Below, one piece after another: positions 44,622 through 52,628 of a stretch of DNA of 64,000 bases (the stretch's first letter is position 1; the number at the start of each line of letters is the position of its first letter). The position numbers and the translations under genes were made by a program. The notes under the pieces are model-generated. The model saw only the letters and a list, made by a program, of their open reading frames with translations. It was not told the DNA's origin and made no database searches. Origin of the DNA: Oscillospiraceae bacterium. Lineage in GTDB: Bacteria; Bacillota; Clostridia; Oscillospirales; Oscillospiraceae. Location of the stretch: the NCBI GenBank assembly GCA_902798545.1, contig CADBWQ010000016.1, positions 1-64,000 on the forward strand, given 5' to 3'.

Positions 44622-44661
44622 GAGAAAACGGTCGGAACAGAAAGTCCCGGCCGTTATTCTC
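44622..44661 (+). terminator. Hairpin after the LacI gene
   Basis: Long imperfect stem (GAGAA-AACGG...CCGTT-TTCTC); no clear T-tract, so termination is uncertain. Confidence 0.4.
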
Positions 44662-44734
44662 AATCACTGTCTGTGCCCATCATAAAGAAATCGAAAATAA
44701 TTCAAAATGATGACATTTTCCCCGTCAGCTGCCC

Positions 44735-44763
44735 TTGACAAAGAGGTAACATGATGATAAGAT
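44735..44763 (+). promoter_or_regulatory. Promoter of the TRAP-Kdu operon
   Basis: TTGACA, 17-bp spacer, TAAGAT, 192 bp before dctP. It lies in the 334-bp gene-free stretch 44622-44955, which otherwise holds the hairpin above, the operator-like palindrome and an AT-rich leader. Confidence 0.7.
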
Positions 44764-44807
44764 ATCACTGCTTCAGTTCAGAACTGATTTTTGTTTATCT
44801 GTTTAGT

Positions 44808-44817
44808 AAACCGGTTT
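44808..44817 (+). promoter_or_regulatory. LacI-type operator candidate
   Basis: Perfect palindrome AAACCGGTTT within AGTAAACCGGTTTCCG, with the central CG expected for LacI-family sites, 45 bp downstream of the -10 box. Confidence 0.5.
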
Positions 44818-44955
44818 CCGAAACTGATTCACTGACAATTACGTGTTTTTTCGTCGAATTACATAAAAATCGAAAGCCTTTTTTAGCGAAATTCACCAAG
44901 AGAATGTCCTGCAGCAATGCTTGACATATAAAAATCACTCTTAGGAGGAACAAAC

Positions 44956-45969
44956 ATGAAGAAACTCATCGCAATGCTTCTGGTTCTCGTCATGGTCGTT
45001 GCCCTCGGCACCACCGCTTTTGCGGACGACGCCAAGGTTGGCGAGCGCGTCCTGCAGGTCGCGTTCAACCAGACCATTACCAACCCCGAGGCGCAGACCC
45101 TGCAGTGGATCAGCGACCAGCTCTATGATGCCACCGAAGGCCGCTACTCCATGGAAGTCTTCCCCGATGCCTCTCTCGGCGACCAGGCTCAGACCCTCGA
45201 GATGGTCACTACCGGCATTCTTGACATGTCCCTGGTCGGCAATGCCATCATCGAGCCCTACAGCCCCGACTTCGCCATTGTGGCAACTCCGTACATCTAT
45301 GACTCCATTGAGCATCAGCAGAAGGTCTTTGAGTCCGATGCAGACGCTCTGCATGCCCTCTATGCCACCACTGAAGAGCATGGCTTCACCGTCCTCTGCA
45401 CCTATTCCCTCGGCGCCCGCAACCTCTATACCAGCAAGGCGCCCGTCACCAATCCTGACGAACTGAAGGGCCTTAAGATCCGTGTCATGGACTCCCCCAC
45501 AAGCATCAACATGATGAATGCCATGGGCGGTGTCGGCACCCCGATGCCCCAGGGCGATGTGTATTCCGCTATCCAGACCGGTACCCTCGACGGTGCGGAG
45601 AACAACATCATCACCTATGTCGACCTGGTTCAGTATGAAGTTGCTCCGTACTACAACTACTCCGGCCACCTGCTGCTCCCCGATGAACTCGTCATCTCCA
45701 ATGAAGTGCTTGAGAGCATGAGCGAGGAAGACCAGGCTGCTCTGCGTAAGGTCTGCAACGAGTCCATCCCCTACTGCTTCGCCAAGTGCGATGAGCTTCG
45801 TTCTGACTACCAGGCCAAAGCCGAAGAGATGGGCGTTACCTTCTCCGAATGCGACATCCCCGCGTTCCAGGCCAAGTGCCAGGATCTGATCCAGGAAGTC
45901 GCCGGCCGCACTGAGGTTACCCAGGGCATGTATGACCTGATCATGTCCCTGCGCGAGACCGCAGAGTAA
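44956..45969 (+). CDS. dctP: TRAP transporter substrate-binding protein (DctP type)
   Basis: 337 residues. Signal peptide ends near residue 23 (ALGTTAFA). The DctP fold is indicated by QVAFNQTITNP, FPDASLGDQAQTLEMVTTG, the NPDELKGLKIRVMDSP segment with the carboxylate-binding Arg, and MPQGDVYSAIQTGTLDGAENN. Such proteins bind organic acids, here most likely a uronate or related sugar acid given the neighbours. A hairpin separates it from dctQ, which would allow excess binding protein over membrane subunits. Confidence 0.95.
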   Translation: MKKLIAMLLVLVMVVALGTTAFADDAKVGERVLQVAFNQTITNPEAQTLQWISDQLYDATEGRYSMEVFPDASLGDQAQTLEMVTTGILDMSLVGNAIIEPYSPDFAIVATPYIYDSIEHQQKVFESDADALHALYATTEEHGFTVLCTYSLGARNLYTSKAPVTNPDELKGLKIRVMDSPTSINMMNAMGGVGTPMPQGDVYSAIQTGTLDGAENNIITYVDLVQYEVAPYYNYSGHLLLPDELVISNEVLESMSEEDQAALRKVCNESIPYCFAKCDELRSDYQAKAEEMGVTFSECDIPAFQAKCQDLIQEVAGRTEVTQGMYDLIMSLRETAE

Positions 45970-46021
45970 TCCATAAGCGAATATTGATCTGATTTATTTC
46001 CTTTCTGAGGAAAAACAGGAT

Positions 46022-46049
46022 AACGGCCCGCAGCATGCTGTGGGCCGTT
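46022..46049 (+). other. Intercistronic hairpin between dctP and dctQ
   Basis: 12-bp arms (AACGGCCCGCAG / CTGTGGGCCGTT, one G-T pair) around CATG followed by GTTC; likely partial terminator or mRNA stabiliser. Confidence 0.6.
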
Positions 46050-46070
46050 GTTCATCAAATGGAGGCACAC

Positions 46071-46592
46071 ATGAAGTTTCTCGAAGCCATCAAAAAAGTT
46101 TTTGATAAAATCCTCGAGATCCTCGGAACGACCACATTGGGTATCATGTCCATTCTGGTCGTGTATCAGGTCGTGGTGCGTTATATCTTCAACGCACCCA
46201 GCACCTTCTCCGGGGTTCTCTCCCAGTATCTGTTCGTCTGGATGATCATGTTCGGCAGCGCCTATGTCTACGGCTCCCGTGAGCACCTGACCATCGACCT
46301 GCTGAAGGACAAGTTCCCGCCCGCCATGAACATGGTGGTGGAGATCATCACCAATATCTGCCTGCTGGCCTTTATCTGGCTGGTCTGCGTCAGAGGCGGC
46401 TGGGCATATACGCTCTCCCAGGTCAAGCGCATCGACTCCACGCTGAACATCTCAATGTCCTATATCTATGCGGCACTGCCCTTTACCGGGGTTGTGACAC
46501 TGTTCTATGCGGTCTATAACTGCGCACGCGCAGTGAAGGAATATAAAGAAGGCAAGCGGAAGACCGGAGATCCCCTCGGCGGAACCGCGTGA
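46071..46592 (+). CDS. dctQ: TRAP transporter small membrane subunit (DctQ type)
   Basis: 173 residues with four membrane helices and the DctQ central motif FVWMIMFGSAYVYGSREHLTIDLL. ATG 46071 has GGAGG 5 bases upstream; the earlier ATG at 46035 falls in the hairpin. Works with DctM and DctP as a sodium-driven sugar-acid importer. Confidence 0.93.
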   Translation: MKFLEAIKKVFDKILEILGTTTLGIMSILVVYQVVVRYIFNAPSTFSGVLSQYLFVWMIMFGSAYVYGSREHLTIDLLKDKFPPAMNMVVEIITNICLLAFIWLVCVRGGWAYTLSQVKRIDSTLNISMSYIYAALPFTGVVTLFYAVYNCARAVKEYKEGKRKTGDPLGGTA

Positions 46593-46608
46593 CAGGAGGT
46601 AAAAAAGT

Positions 46609-47913
46609 ATGGCAAATGTAGCAATGGCCGGAACGGTCATGATCGTGCTCATCTTTGTTACCCTGGCCTTCGGCTTCCCCATCGGCCTGAGCATCGGGAT
46701 GGGTTCTGCCGCGGCAATGATGATCATCATGCCCGGTTCCAAGGGACTTCTGCTCTGCGCACAAAAGATGTTCCAGAGCGTGAACTCCTTTTCGCTTCTT
46801 GCAATTCCGTTCTTTGTTCTCGCCGGTAACCTGATGAACTCCGGCGGTATCGCACGAAGACTGGTCGGCTGCGCCAAGCTGGTGGCGCACCGTCTGCCGG
46901 GTGCCCTGGCGCAGACCAACATCGTCGCGAACATGCTCTTCGGCGCCATGTCCGGCTCCGGTGTTGCCGCTGCGGTCGCCATGGGCGGCATCCTCGGACC
47001 CATGGAGAAGGAAGAGGGCTACTCCGACGAGTATACCGCGGTATGCAACATCGCCTCCGGCCCGACCGGCATGATGATTCCTCCGAGCAACATCATGATC
47101 GTCTACTCCACGGTCGCAGGCAGCGTCTCCATCGCCGCTCTGTTCATGGCGGGCTATATCCCCGGTATTCTCTGGGGCCTGGGCTGCATGATTGTAGCCG
47201 GCATTATGGCCAAGAAGCGCGGCTATGTCAGCACCGAGCGCTATAACTTCAAGTTCGTTATGAAGACCCTGTGGGAAGGCATCCCGAGCCTGCTGATGAT
47301 CGTTATCGTCATCGGCGGTATTCTGGGCGGCATTTTCACCGCGACAGAAGGCGCAGCTATTGCAGTGGCCTATTCTCTGATTCTGAGCTTCATTTATCGC
47401 AATATCACCGTGAAGGATCTGCCGGGCATCATCTGGTCCAGTGTCAAGACCACAGCGGTTATCGAGTATCTGGTCTGCGTTTCCGGCATCACCAGTCATG
47501 TCATGACCCTGACCAAGATCCCGCAGCTGGTCTCCGCCGGCATCCTGGGCGTCACCAGCAACAAGATCATCATCCTGCTGATTATGAATATTATTTTGCT
47601 CATCATCGGCTGCTTTATGGATCCGACCCCGGCGGTTCTGCTCTTCACCCCGATCTTCCTCCCCATCGTGCAGACCTGGGGTATGAGCCCGGTTCACTTC
47701 GGTCTCATGATGGTCATGAACCTCTGCGTCGGCACCCTGACGCCGCCGGTCGGCGCCATCCTCTTCGCCGGTTGCCGTACGCATAACGTGAAAATCGAAC
47801 AGATTATCGGTATGCTGATGCCCTTCTTTATCGTGATCCTGGCGAGTTTGCTGCTGGTCACCTACGTACCATGGTTCACCATGGTAATTCCGCACGCGCT
47901 GGGCCTTGCATAA
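46609..47913 (+). CDS. dctM: TRAP transporter large permease (DctM type)
   Basis: 434 residues with about 12 hydrophobic helices. DctM signatures: SLLAIPFFVLAGNLMNSGGIARRL, FGAMSGSGVAAAVAMGGI, MIPPSNIMIVYS and NLCVGTLTPPVGAILF. It forms the transport channel with DctQ. An AGGAGG box precedes the ATG, 16 bp after dctQ. Confidence 0.95.
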   Translation: MANVAMAGTVMIVLIFVTLAFGFPIGLSIGMGSAAAMMIIMPGSKGLLLCAQKMFQSVNSFSLLAIPFFVLAGNLMNSGGIARRLVGCAKLVAHRLPGALAQTNIVANMLFGAMSGSGVAAAVAMGGILGPMEKEEGYSDEYTAVCNIASGPTGMMIPPSNIMIVYSTVAGSVSIAALFMAGYIPGILWGLGCMIVAGIMAKKRGYVSTERYNFKFVMKTLWEGIPSLLMIVIVIGGILGGIFTATEGAAIAVAYSLILSFIYRNITVKDLPGIIWSSVKTTAVIEYLVCVSGITSHVMTLTKIPQLVSAGILGVTSNKIIILLIMNIILLIIGCFMDPTPAVLLFTPIFLPIVQTWGMSPVHFGLMMVMNLCVGTLTPPVGAILFAGCRTHNVKIEQIIGMLMPFFIVILASLLLVTYVPWFTMVIPHALGLA

Positions 47914-47938
47914 GCATCGGCAGTCAGTTAAAAAACGC

Positions 47939-47973
47939 ACCGGACGGGGCGGGGATCCCCGTTTCCGTCCGGT
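47939..47973 (+). other. Intercistronic hairpin between dctM and kduI
   Basis: ACCGGACGG and CCGTCCGGT arms enclosing a GGGGATCCCC palindrome; no T-tract. Confidence 0.5.
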
Positions 47974-48031
47974 TACGCATTTCAATGTCACTTATTGACG
48001 TATCTTTCGCAGCAAAGGAGATTTCTTTTTT

Positions 48032-48874
48032 ATGGACATCCGCTATTCCACCGGCCCCAATGATGTCAAACGCTATACCACCGAGGAACTCCGGAAGGAG
48101 TTCCTGATCACCGGCCTCTATCAGCCGGATACCGTCCAGGCCACCTATTCGCATGTCGACCGCATGGTAGTCCTCGGCATCATGCCGGTGCATGAAGTTC
48201 TCCCGATTGACAAGGGCATTGACGTCTGGGCAAACTTCGGCACCGAATACTTCCTGGAGCGCCGGGAAGCCGGCGTTTTCAACTTGGGCGGCCCTGGCTT
48301 CATCCAGGCGGACGAAGAGCGCTTCGAGCTCGGCTTCGAGGACTGCCTCTACATCACCAAGGGCACAAAGAAGGTCTGCTTCGGCAGCAAGGACCCGGAG
48401 AACCCGGCCCGTTTCTACCTTGTCTCTGCCCCGGCCCACAAGGCCTGCAAGACGACCTTCCTGTCCTTCGCGGACGCCAACAAGCGCCCCTGCGGAGATG
48501 CCTCCACAAGCAACAAGCGTGTCATCAACCAGTTCATTCACCCGGATGTCCTGGAGACCTGCCAGCTCTCCATGGGGTTGACGCAGCTGGCTGAAGGCAG
48601 CGTCTGGAACACCATGCCCGCGCACACCCACGAGCGCAGAATGGAAGTCTATACCTACTTCAACATTCCTGAAGGCAACGTGGTCTTCCATATGATGGGC
48701 CAGCCGCAGGAGACGCGCCACATCGTGATGCAGAACTACGACGCGGTGATCTCTCCCTCCTGGTCGATCCATGCCGGCGCCGGTACTGCCGCCTATACCT
48801 TTATCTGGGCCATGGGTGGAGAAAACCAGGCCTTTGACGACATGGACAACATCGACATCCCGGATATGAGGTAA
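48032..48874 (+). CDS. kduI: 5-dehydro-4-deoxy-D-glucuronate isomerase
   Basis: 280 residues, full length. Isomerises the 4-deoxy-5-keto uronate released by polysaccharide lyases and unsaturated glucuronyl hydrolases to 3-deoxy-hexulosonate; some homologues also act on galacturonate or glucuronate. The cupin zinc site is in MPAHTHERRMEVY, and the family-typical PAHKACKTTFLS and SWSIHAGAGT segments are intact. It lies after the TRAP genes and leads the KduI-SDR-KdgK-Eda branch. Confidence 0.96.
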   Translation: MDIRYSTGPNDVKRYTTEELRKEFLITGLYQPDTVQATYSHVDRMVVLGIMPVHEVLPIDKGIDVWANFGTEYFLERREAGVFNLGGPGFIQADEERFELGFEDCLYITKGTKKVCFGSKDPENPARFYLVSAPAHKACKTTFLSFADANKRPCGDASTSNKRVINQFIHPDVLETCQLSMGLTQLAEGSVWNTMPAHTHERRMEVYTYFNIPEGNVVFHMMGQPQETRHIVMQNYDAVISPSWSIHAGAGTAAYTFIWAMGGENQAFDDMDNIDIPDMR

Positions 48875-48889
48875 GTGTTCCCCAAAAGC

Positions 48890-48917
48890 ACAGCCACCCG
48901 TGTCAGCGGGTGGCTGT
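48890..48917 (+). other. Hairpin after kduI
   Basis: Perfect 11-bp arms (ACAGCCACCCG / CGGGTGGCTGT) around TGTCAG, without a T-tract. Confidence 0.5.
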
Positions 48918-48925
48918 AAGAGGGA

Positions 48926-48955
48926 ATGGACAACATCGACCCTCCTGATATGAGG
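48926..48955 (+). pseudogene. Duplicate remnant of the kduI 3' end
   Basis: 30 bp matching the last 30 coding bases of kduI (48842-48871) at 26 positions; it would encode MDNIDPPDMR versus MDNIDIPDMR. It sits between the kduI hairpin and the stop of the minus-strand gene at 48961. Confidence 0.6.
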
Positions 48956-48960
48956 AAAAA

Positions 48961-49641
48961 TCAGATCAGACCCTTGATTTTCAGCATCGGCGAAGGCCGG
49001 AAGATGTGAAGAAAGTTTCGCAGGTCCTCATCCTTTACTTTCTGATAATCCTCCTTGATGATGCAATAGTCCATCAGATAGAGATAGAGACAGACCTCGA
49101 AGGGAGACGCTAGAAAAGCGGGGACAAAGTCCGTCTGGATCAGAAAAAGAGGCAGAGAACTCTGCAACAGCGGAGAGAGACGTTTCTCGATCCACTTATT
49201 GCCGTAGACGATGTGAAGCTCCGGCGGAAGCCCGGGCATGGCGCAGGCCATGATGTTCCGGTCGGATTCCGGGAGAGCGGTCTCCGGAAATTCCGGATGA
49301 CGGTGGCAGACGGACTCATGAAAACTGAGCCGGCCGTCACGGCTGTGTTTGAATCGCTTGGGCACGAAGACGACGCGTTTGCCGCGCTTGACCTCCTGAT
49401 AATACCAGTCGGCCATCTTCGCCTGATCCAGATGAAAATCAAAATCCAGACCGCCGTAGTCGCAGTGAACCACTACAACGGAGTCGGAATCGAGAGGGAA
49501 GTATTCCTCATCGCTCACACTTGCAGGCTCCAGCAGCGCATTCCAGCCACGGCGGAAATCCGGATAATACTTCCGGTCACGGATGGCATTGTCCTGATAA
49601 AGCGCTTCGAGTTTCTGAAAGGCTTCCTGGTTTCGGGTCAT
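48961..49641 (-). CDS. Conserved-looking protein of unknown function inside the sugar-acid locus
   Basis: 226 residues from ATG 49641 with GGAGGAG upstream. I do not recognise a family. It has no signal peptide or membrane helix; it is aromatic-rich (YYPDFRRGW, HCDYGGLDFDFHLDQAKMADWYYQE) and contains several His/Cys/Asp residues without a clear catalytic pattern. It is the only minus-strand gene between araD and the hydroxyacid dehydrogenase gene and has its own near-consensus promoter facing away from eda. Confidence 0.7.
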   Translation of the reverse strand: MTRNQEAFQKLEALYQDNAIRDRKYYPDFRRGWNALLEPASVSDEEYFPLDSDSVVVVHCDYGGLDFDFHLDQAKMADWYYQEVKRGKRVVFVPKRFKHSRDGRLSFHESVCHRHPEFPETALPESDRNIMACAMPGLPPELHIVYGNKWIEKRLSPLLQSSLPLFLIQTDFVPAFLASPFEVCLYLYLMDYCIIKEDYQKVKDEDLRNFLHIFRPSPMLKIKGLI

Positions 49642-49701
49642 CTGTTCTCCTCCCCGCGTCAATCAATTGATAATCATGACAGAGCCGATACTTACGACAG
49701 A

Positions 49702-49730
49702 ATTATAGCGAATCATTTCATAAAGTGCAA
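49702..49730 (-). promoter_or_regulatory. Promoter of the 48961-49641 gene
   Basis: Minus strand TTGCAC, 17-bp spacer, perfect TATAAT. Confidence 0.7.
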
Positions 49731-49732
49731 GT

Positions 49733-49747
49733 TCATAAACGTTTTGA
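49733..49747. promoter_or_regulatory. LacI-type operator candidate between divergent genes
   Basis: TCATAAACGTTTTGA, palindromic at 13 of 15 positions with a central CG, just upstream of the minus promoter and of the eda ribosome-binding site. Confidence 0.4.
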
Positions 49748-49763
49748 AAAGGAGTGTTCAAAC

Positions 49764-50720
49764 ATGGATGTATTAGGCAGACTGGCGGCTGCGGGTATTG
49801 TTCCCGTCGTCGTTCTGGACAAGGCCGAGGACGCTGTCCCGACCGCACGCGCAATGCTCGCCGGCGGGATTGACGTCATGGAGATCACTTTCCGCACTGC
49901 AGCTGCAGCGGATTCGATCCGCGCAGTGTCGAAGGAAGTCCCCGAGATGCTGGTCGGTGCCGGTACCGTCATCAACCTCGAACAGTGCAAGCTGGCCGTG
50001 GACTGCGGCGCCAAATTCATTGTCTCTCCCGGATACGATGAAGAGACCGTAGCCTGGTGCGTGGAGAACAATGTTGCTGTTACCCCCGGCTGTGTCACCC
50101 CCACCGAGATCATGATGGCGAAGAAGCACGATCTCAAGGTTCTGAAGTTCTTCCCGGCAAACGTCTACGGAGGTCTGAAAGCCCTGAAGAGCCTATCCGG
50201 CCCCTTCCCCGGAACCAAGTTTATCCCGACCGGCGGTGTCAGCAATGACAACATTGCCGAGTTCATCTCCTCCCCGATCATCCATGCGGTGGGCGGCAGC
50301 TGGACTGTCCCCAAGAAGGACATCTCCGAAGGCAACTTTGAGAAAGTCACTCAGCTCTGTGCCGAGGCGCGCAAGGCCGCGATGGGCTTCGAGGTTGCGC
50401 ACATCGGCATCAACAGTGCCGATGCCGACGCTTCCATGGGTATCGCCGAAGCCTTCCAGGAAGCCTTTGACTTCACTGTGAAGCCGGGCAATTCCTCCAA
50501 TTTTGCCGGACCCGGCGTCGAAGTGATGAAGACCCAGTATCTTGGCACAAATGGCCATATAGCCGTACGCACCAACAGCATGGCTGTCGCCATCGGTGAG
50601 CTGGAGAAACGCGGCTTTGAAGTCGACATGAGCACGGCCAAATACAAGGGTGACCGTCTGAACGCTGTCTATCTGAAGAACGAGATCGGCGGATTTGCTG
50701 TCCATCTTCTTCAGAAATAA
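49764..50720 (+). CDS. eda: KDPG/KHG aldolase fused to a C-terminal VOC-like domain
   Basis: 318 residues; a plain Eda is about 210. Residues 1-205 form the class I aldolase, with E40 (MEITFRT) and Schiff-base lysine K128 (VLKFFPAN), cleaving 2-keto-3-deoxy-6-phosphogluconate to pyruvate and glyceraldehyde-3-phosphate. Residues about 209-318 (VAHIGINSAD to FAVHLLQK) look like a glyoxalase/VOC-type domain of unknown role. ATG 49764 has AAGGAG 9 bases upstream. Directly followed by kdgK, the preceding enzyme of the pathway. Confidence 0.93.
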   Translation: MDVLGRLAAAGIVPVVVLDKAEDAVPTARAMLAGGIDVMEITFRTAAAADSIRAVSKEVPEMLVGAGTVINLEQCKLAVDCGAKFIVSPGYDEETVAWCVENNVAVTPGCVTPTEIMMAKKHDLKVLKFFPANVYGGLKALKSLSGPFPGTKFIPTGGVSNDNIAEFISSPIIHAVGGSWTVPKKDISEGNFEKVTQLCAEARKAAMGFEVAHIGINSADADASMGIAEAFQEAFDFTVKPGNSSNFAGPGVEVMKTQYLGTNGHIAVRTNSMAVAIGELEKRGFEVDMSTAKYKGDRLNAVYLKNEIGGFAVHLLQK

Positions 50721-50753
50721 TCAAACAGGAAATGATTCAGGAGGAGAATGTAT

Positions 50754-51782
50754 ATGAAATTTTTGACTTTCGGTGAAATCATGCTGCGTCTGAAATCCCC
50801 AGGACTGGAGCGCTTCTTCCAGAGCCCGATGCTTGAGGCCACCTTCGGCGGCGGCGAGGCAAACGTTGCTGTTTCCCTGGCAAACTATGACCAGGATGTG
50901 GCCTTCCTGACCGTTCTCCCGAAGAATGTCATTGCCGACGAGTGCGTGAAAGAGCTGCGCAAGTTCGGCGTGGATACCAGCCGCATCGTCCGTTCTGACA
51001 AGGGACGTCTCGGCATCTACTATCTCGAGACTGGTGCCAATGCCCGCCCGAGCAAGGTTGTCTATGACCGCTCCTGGTCCTCCATCGCACTGGCCGCACC
51101 CGGCGATATCGACTGGGATAAGGCTTTTGAAGGTGTCGAGTGGTTCCACATCACCGGCATCACCCCGGCGATCTCTGAGAGTGCGAAGGAGCTCTCCCTG
51201 GAGTCTGTGAAGGAAGCAAAAAAGCGCGGCATCACTGTGTCCTGCGACCTGAACTTCCGTAAGAACCTCTGGAAGTACGGTGTCCGGGCGGCCGAAGTCA
51301 TGAGAGAGATGGCAAACTATGTGGATGTTGCCATTGCGAATGAGGAAGACGTACAGAAGTCCCTGGAGATTACCACGGACGTGGTTGTGGAATCCGGTGA
51401 GCTGGATCGCGCCAAGTACAAAGCTCTGGGTGATAAGGTCCTGGCGGCCTATCCAAACATGAAAATGATCGCGATTACTCTCCGTGAGAGCAAGAGCGCC
51501 GACTGGAACGGCTGGGCAGCCTGCCTGAACGACCGCGAGAACTTCTATGAGTCCAAACGCTATGAGATCCGCGATATCGTGGACCGCGTAGGCGGCGGAG
51601 ACAGCTTCGGCGGCGGCCTGCTCTACGGCCTGACACACTATGAGGATCGCCAGCAGGCGCTTGAGTTCGCAGTTGCGGCATCCTGCCTGAAGCACAGTAT
51701 TCATGGCGACTTTAACCGTGTAACCGTCGACGAGGTCGAGAAGCTCATGGGCGGCGACGGCAGTGGCCGTGTACAGAGATAA
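50754..51782 (+). CDS. kdgK: 2-dehydro-3-deoxygluconokinase (PfkB family)
   Basis: 342 residues. Phosphorylates 2-keto-3-deoxygluconate at C6. PfkB marks: N-terminal [12 protein letters not shown], and the C-terminal [16 protein letters not shown] with the catalytic Asp and anion hole. ATG 50754 lies 7 bases from the GGAGGAG box; the ATG at 50748 is too close. Sits between eda and the SDR gene. Confidence 0.93.
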   Translation: MKFLTFGEIMLRLKSPGLERFFQSPMLEATFGGGEANVAVSLANYDQDVAFLTVLPKNVIADECVKELRKFGVDTSRIVRSDKGRLGIYYLETGANARPSKVVYDRSWSSIALAAPGDIDWDKAFEGVEWFHITGITPAISESAKELSLESVKEAKKRGITVSCDLNFRKNLWKYGVRAAEVMREMANYVDVAIANEEDVQKSLEITTDVVVESGELDRAKYKALGDKVLAAYPNMKMIAITLRESKSADWNGWAACLNDRENFYESKRYEIRDIVDRVGGGDSFGGGLLYGLTHYEDRQQALEFAVAASCLKHSIHGDFNRVTVDEVEKLMGGDGSGRVQR

Positions 51783-51809
51783 TGATTTGAAACTGGAGGA
51801 AACCCAAAT

Positions 51810-52607
51810 ATGGACATGAAAGCTTTTTCCCTGGAAGGTAAAGTTGCTCTCGTTACCGGCGCCGCTTATGGCATCGGATTCGCCATCGCAGAGGCATTTG
51901 CTTCCGCCGGCGCGAAAATCTGCTTCAACTGCCGTGGTGAGCACCACATGGAAGCGGCCATGAAGGCCTATGCCGAAAAGGGCATCGATGCTCACGGCTA
52001 TTTCTGCGATGTGACCAAGGAAGAGGAAGTCAAGGAGATGGTCGCAAAGATCGAGGAAGAAGTCGGCGTCATCGACATCCTCGTCAATAATGCCGGCATC
52101 ATTAAGCGCATCCCGATGCTTGAGATGAGCGCGGAGGACTTCCGCCAGGTCATCGACATTGACCTGAACGCCCCCTTCATTGTCGCAAAAGCTGTCATCC
52201 CCGGCATGATCAAGAAGGGCCATGGCAAGATCATCAACATCTGCTCCATGATGTCCGAACTCGGCCGTGAAACCGTCTCCGCCTATGCGGCGGCCAAGGG
52301 CGGGCTGAAGATGCTGACCCGCAACATCTGCTCCGAGTATGGCGAGTACAACATCCAGTGCAACGGAATCGGACCCGGCTACATTGCCACGCCGCAGACC
52401 GCTCCGCTGCGTGAGCGCCAGCCGGACGGCAGCCGTCATCCCTTTGACCAGTTTATTGTCGCTAAGACTCCCGCTGCCCGCTGGGGCACCCCGGAAGACC
52501 TGATGGGCCCGGCCGTGTTCCTTGCCTCCGATGCATCCAACTTTGTCAACGGCCACATCCTCTATGTGGACGGCGGCATCCTGGCCTACATCGGCAAGCA
52601 GCCCTGA
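51810..52607 (+). CDS. SDR dehydrogenase of the gluconate 5-dehydrogenase / KduD type
   Basis: 265 residues. Rossmann motif TGAAYGIG at 16-23, NNAG at 93-96, catalytic S146, Y159 and K163. Closest by eye to proteins named gluconate 5-dehydrogenase, several of which serve as KduD, reducing 2,5-diketo-3-deoxygluconate to 2-keto-3-deoxygluconate. With kduI and kdgK next to it, the KduD role is the better guess; the exact substrate cannot be read from sequence. Confidence 0.88.
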   Translation: MDMKAFSLEGKVALVTGAAYGIGFAIAEAFASAGAKICFNCRGEHHMEAAMKAYAEKGIDAHGYFCDVTKEEEVKEMVAKIEEEVGVIDILVNNAGIIKRIPMLEMSAEDFRQVIDIDLNAPFIVAKAVIPGMIKKGHGKIINICSMMSELGRETVSAYAAAKGGLKMLTRNICSEYGEYNIQCNGIGPGYIATPQTAPLRERQPDGSRHPFDQFIVAKTPAARWGTPEDLMGPAVFLASDASNFVNGHILYVDGGILAYIGKQP

Positions 52608-52628
52608 GAGAAAGGAGACGGCACAGAA

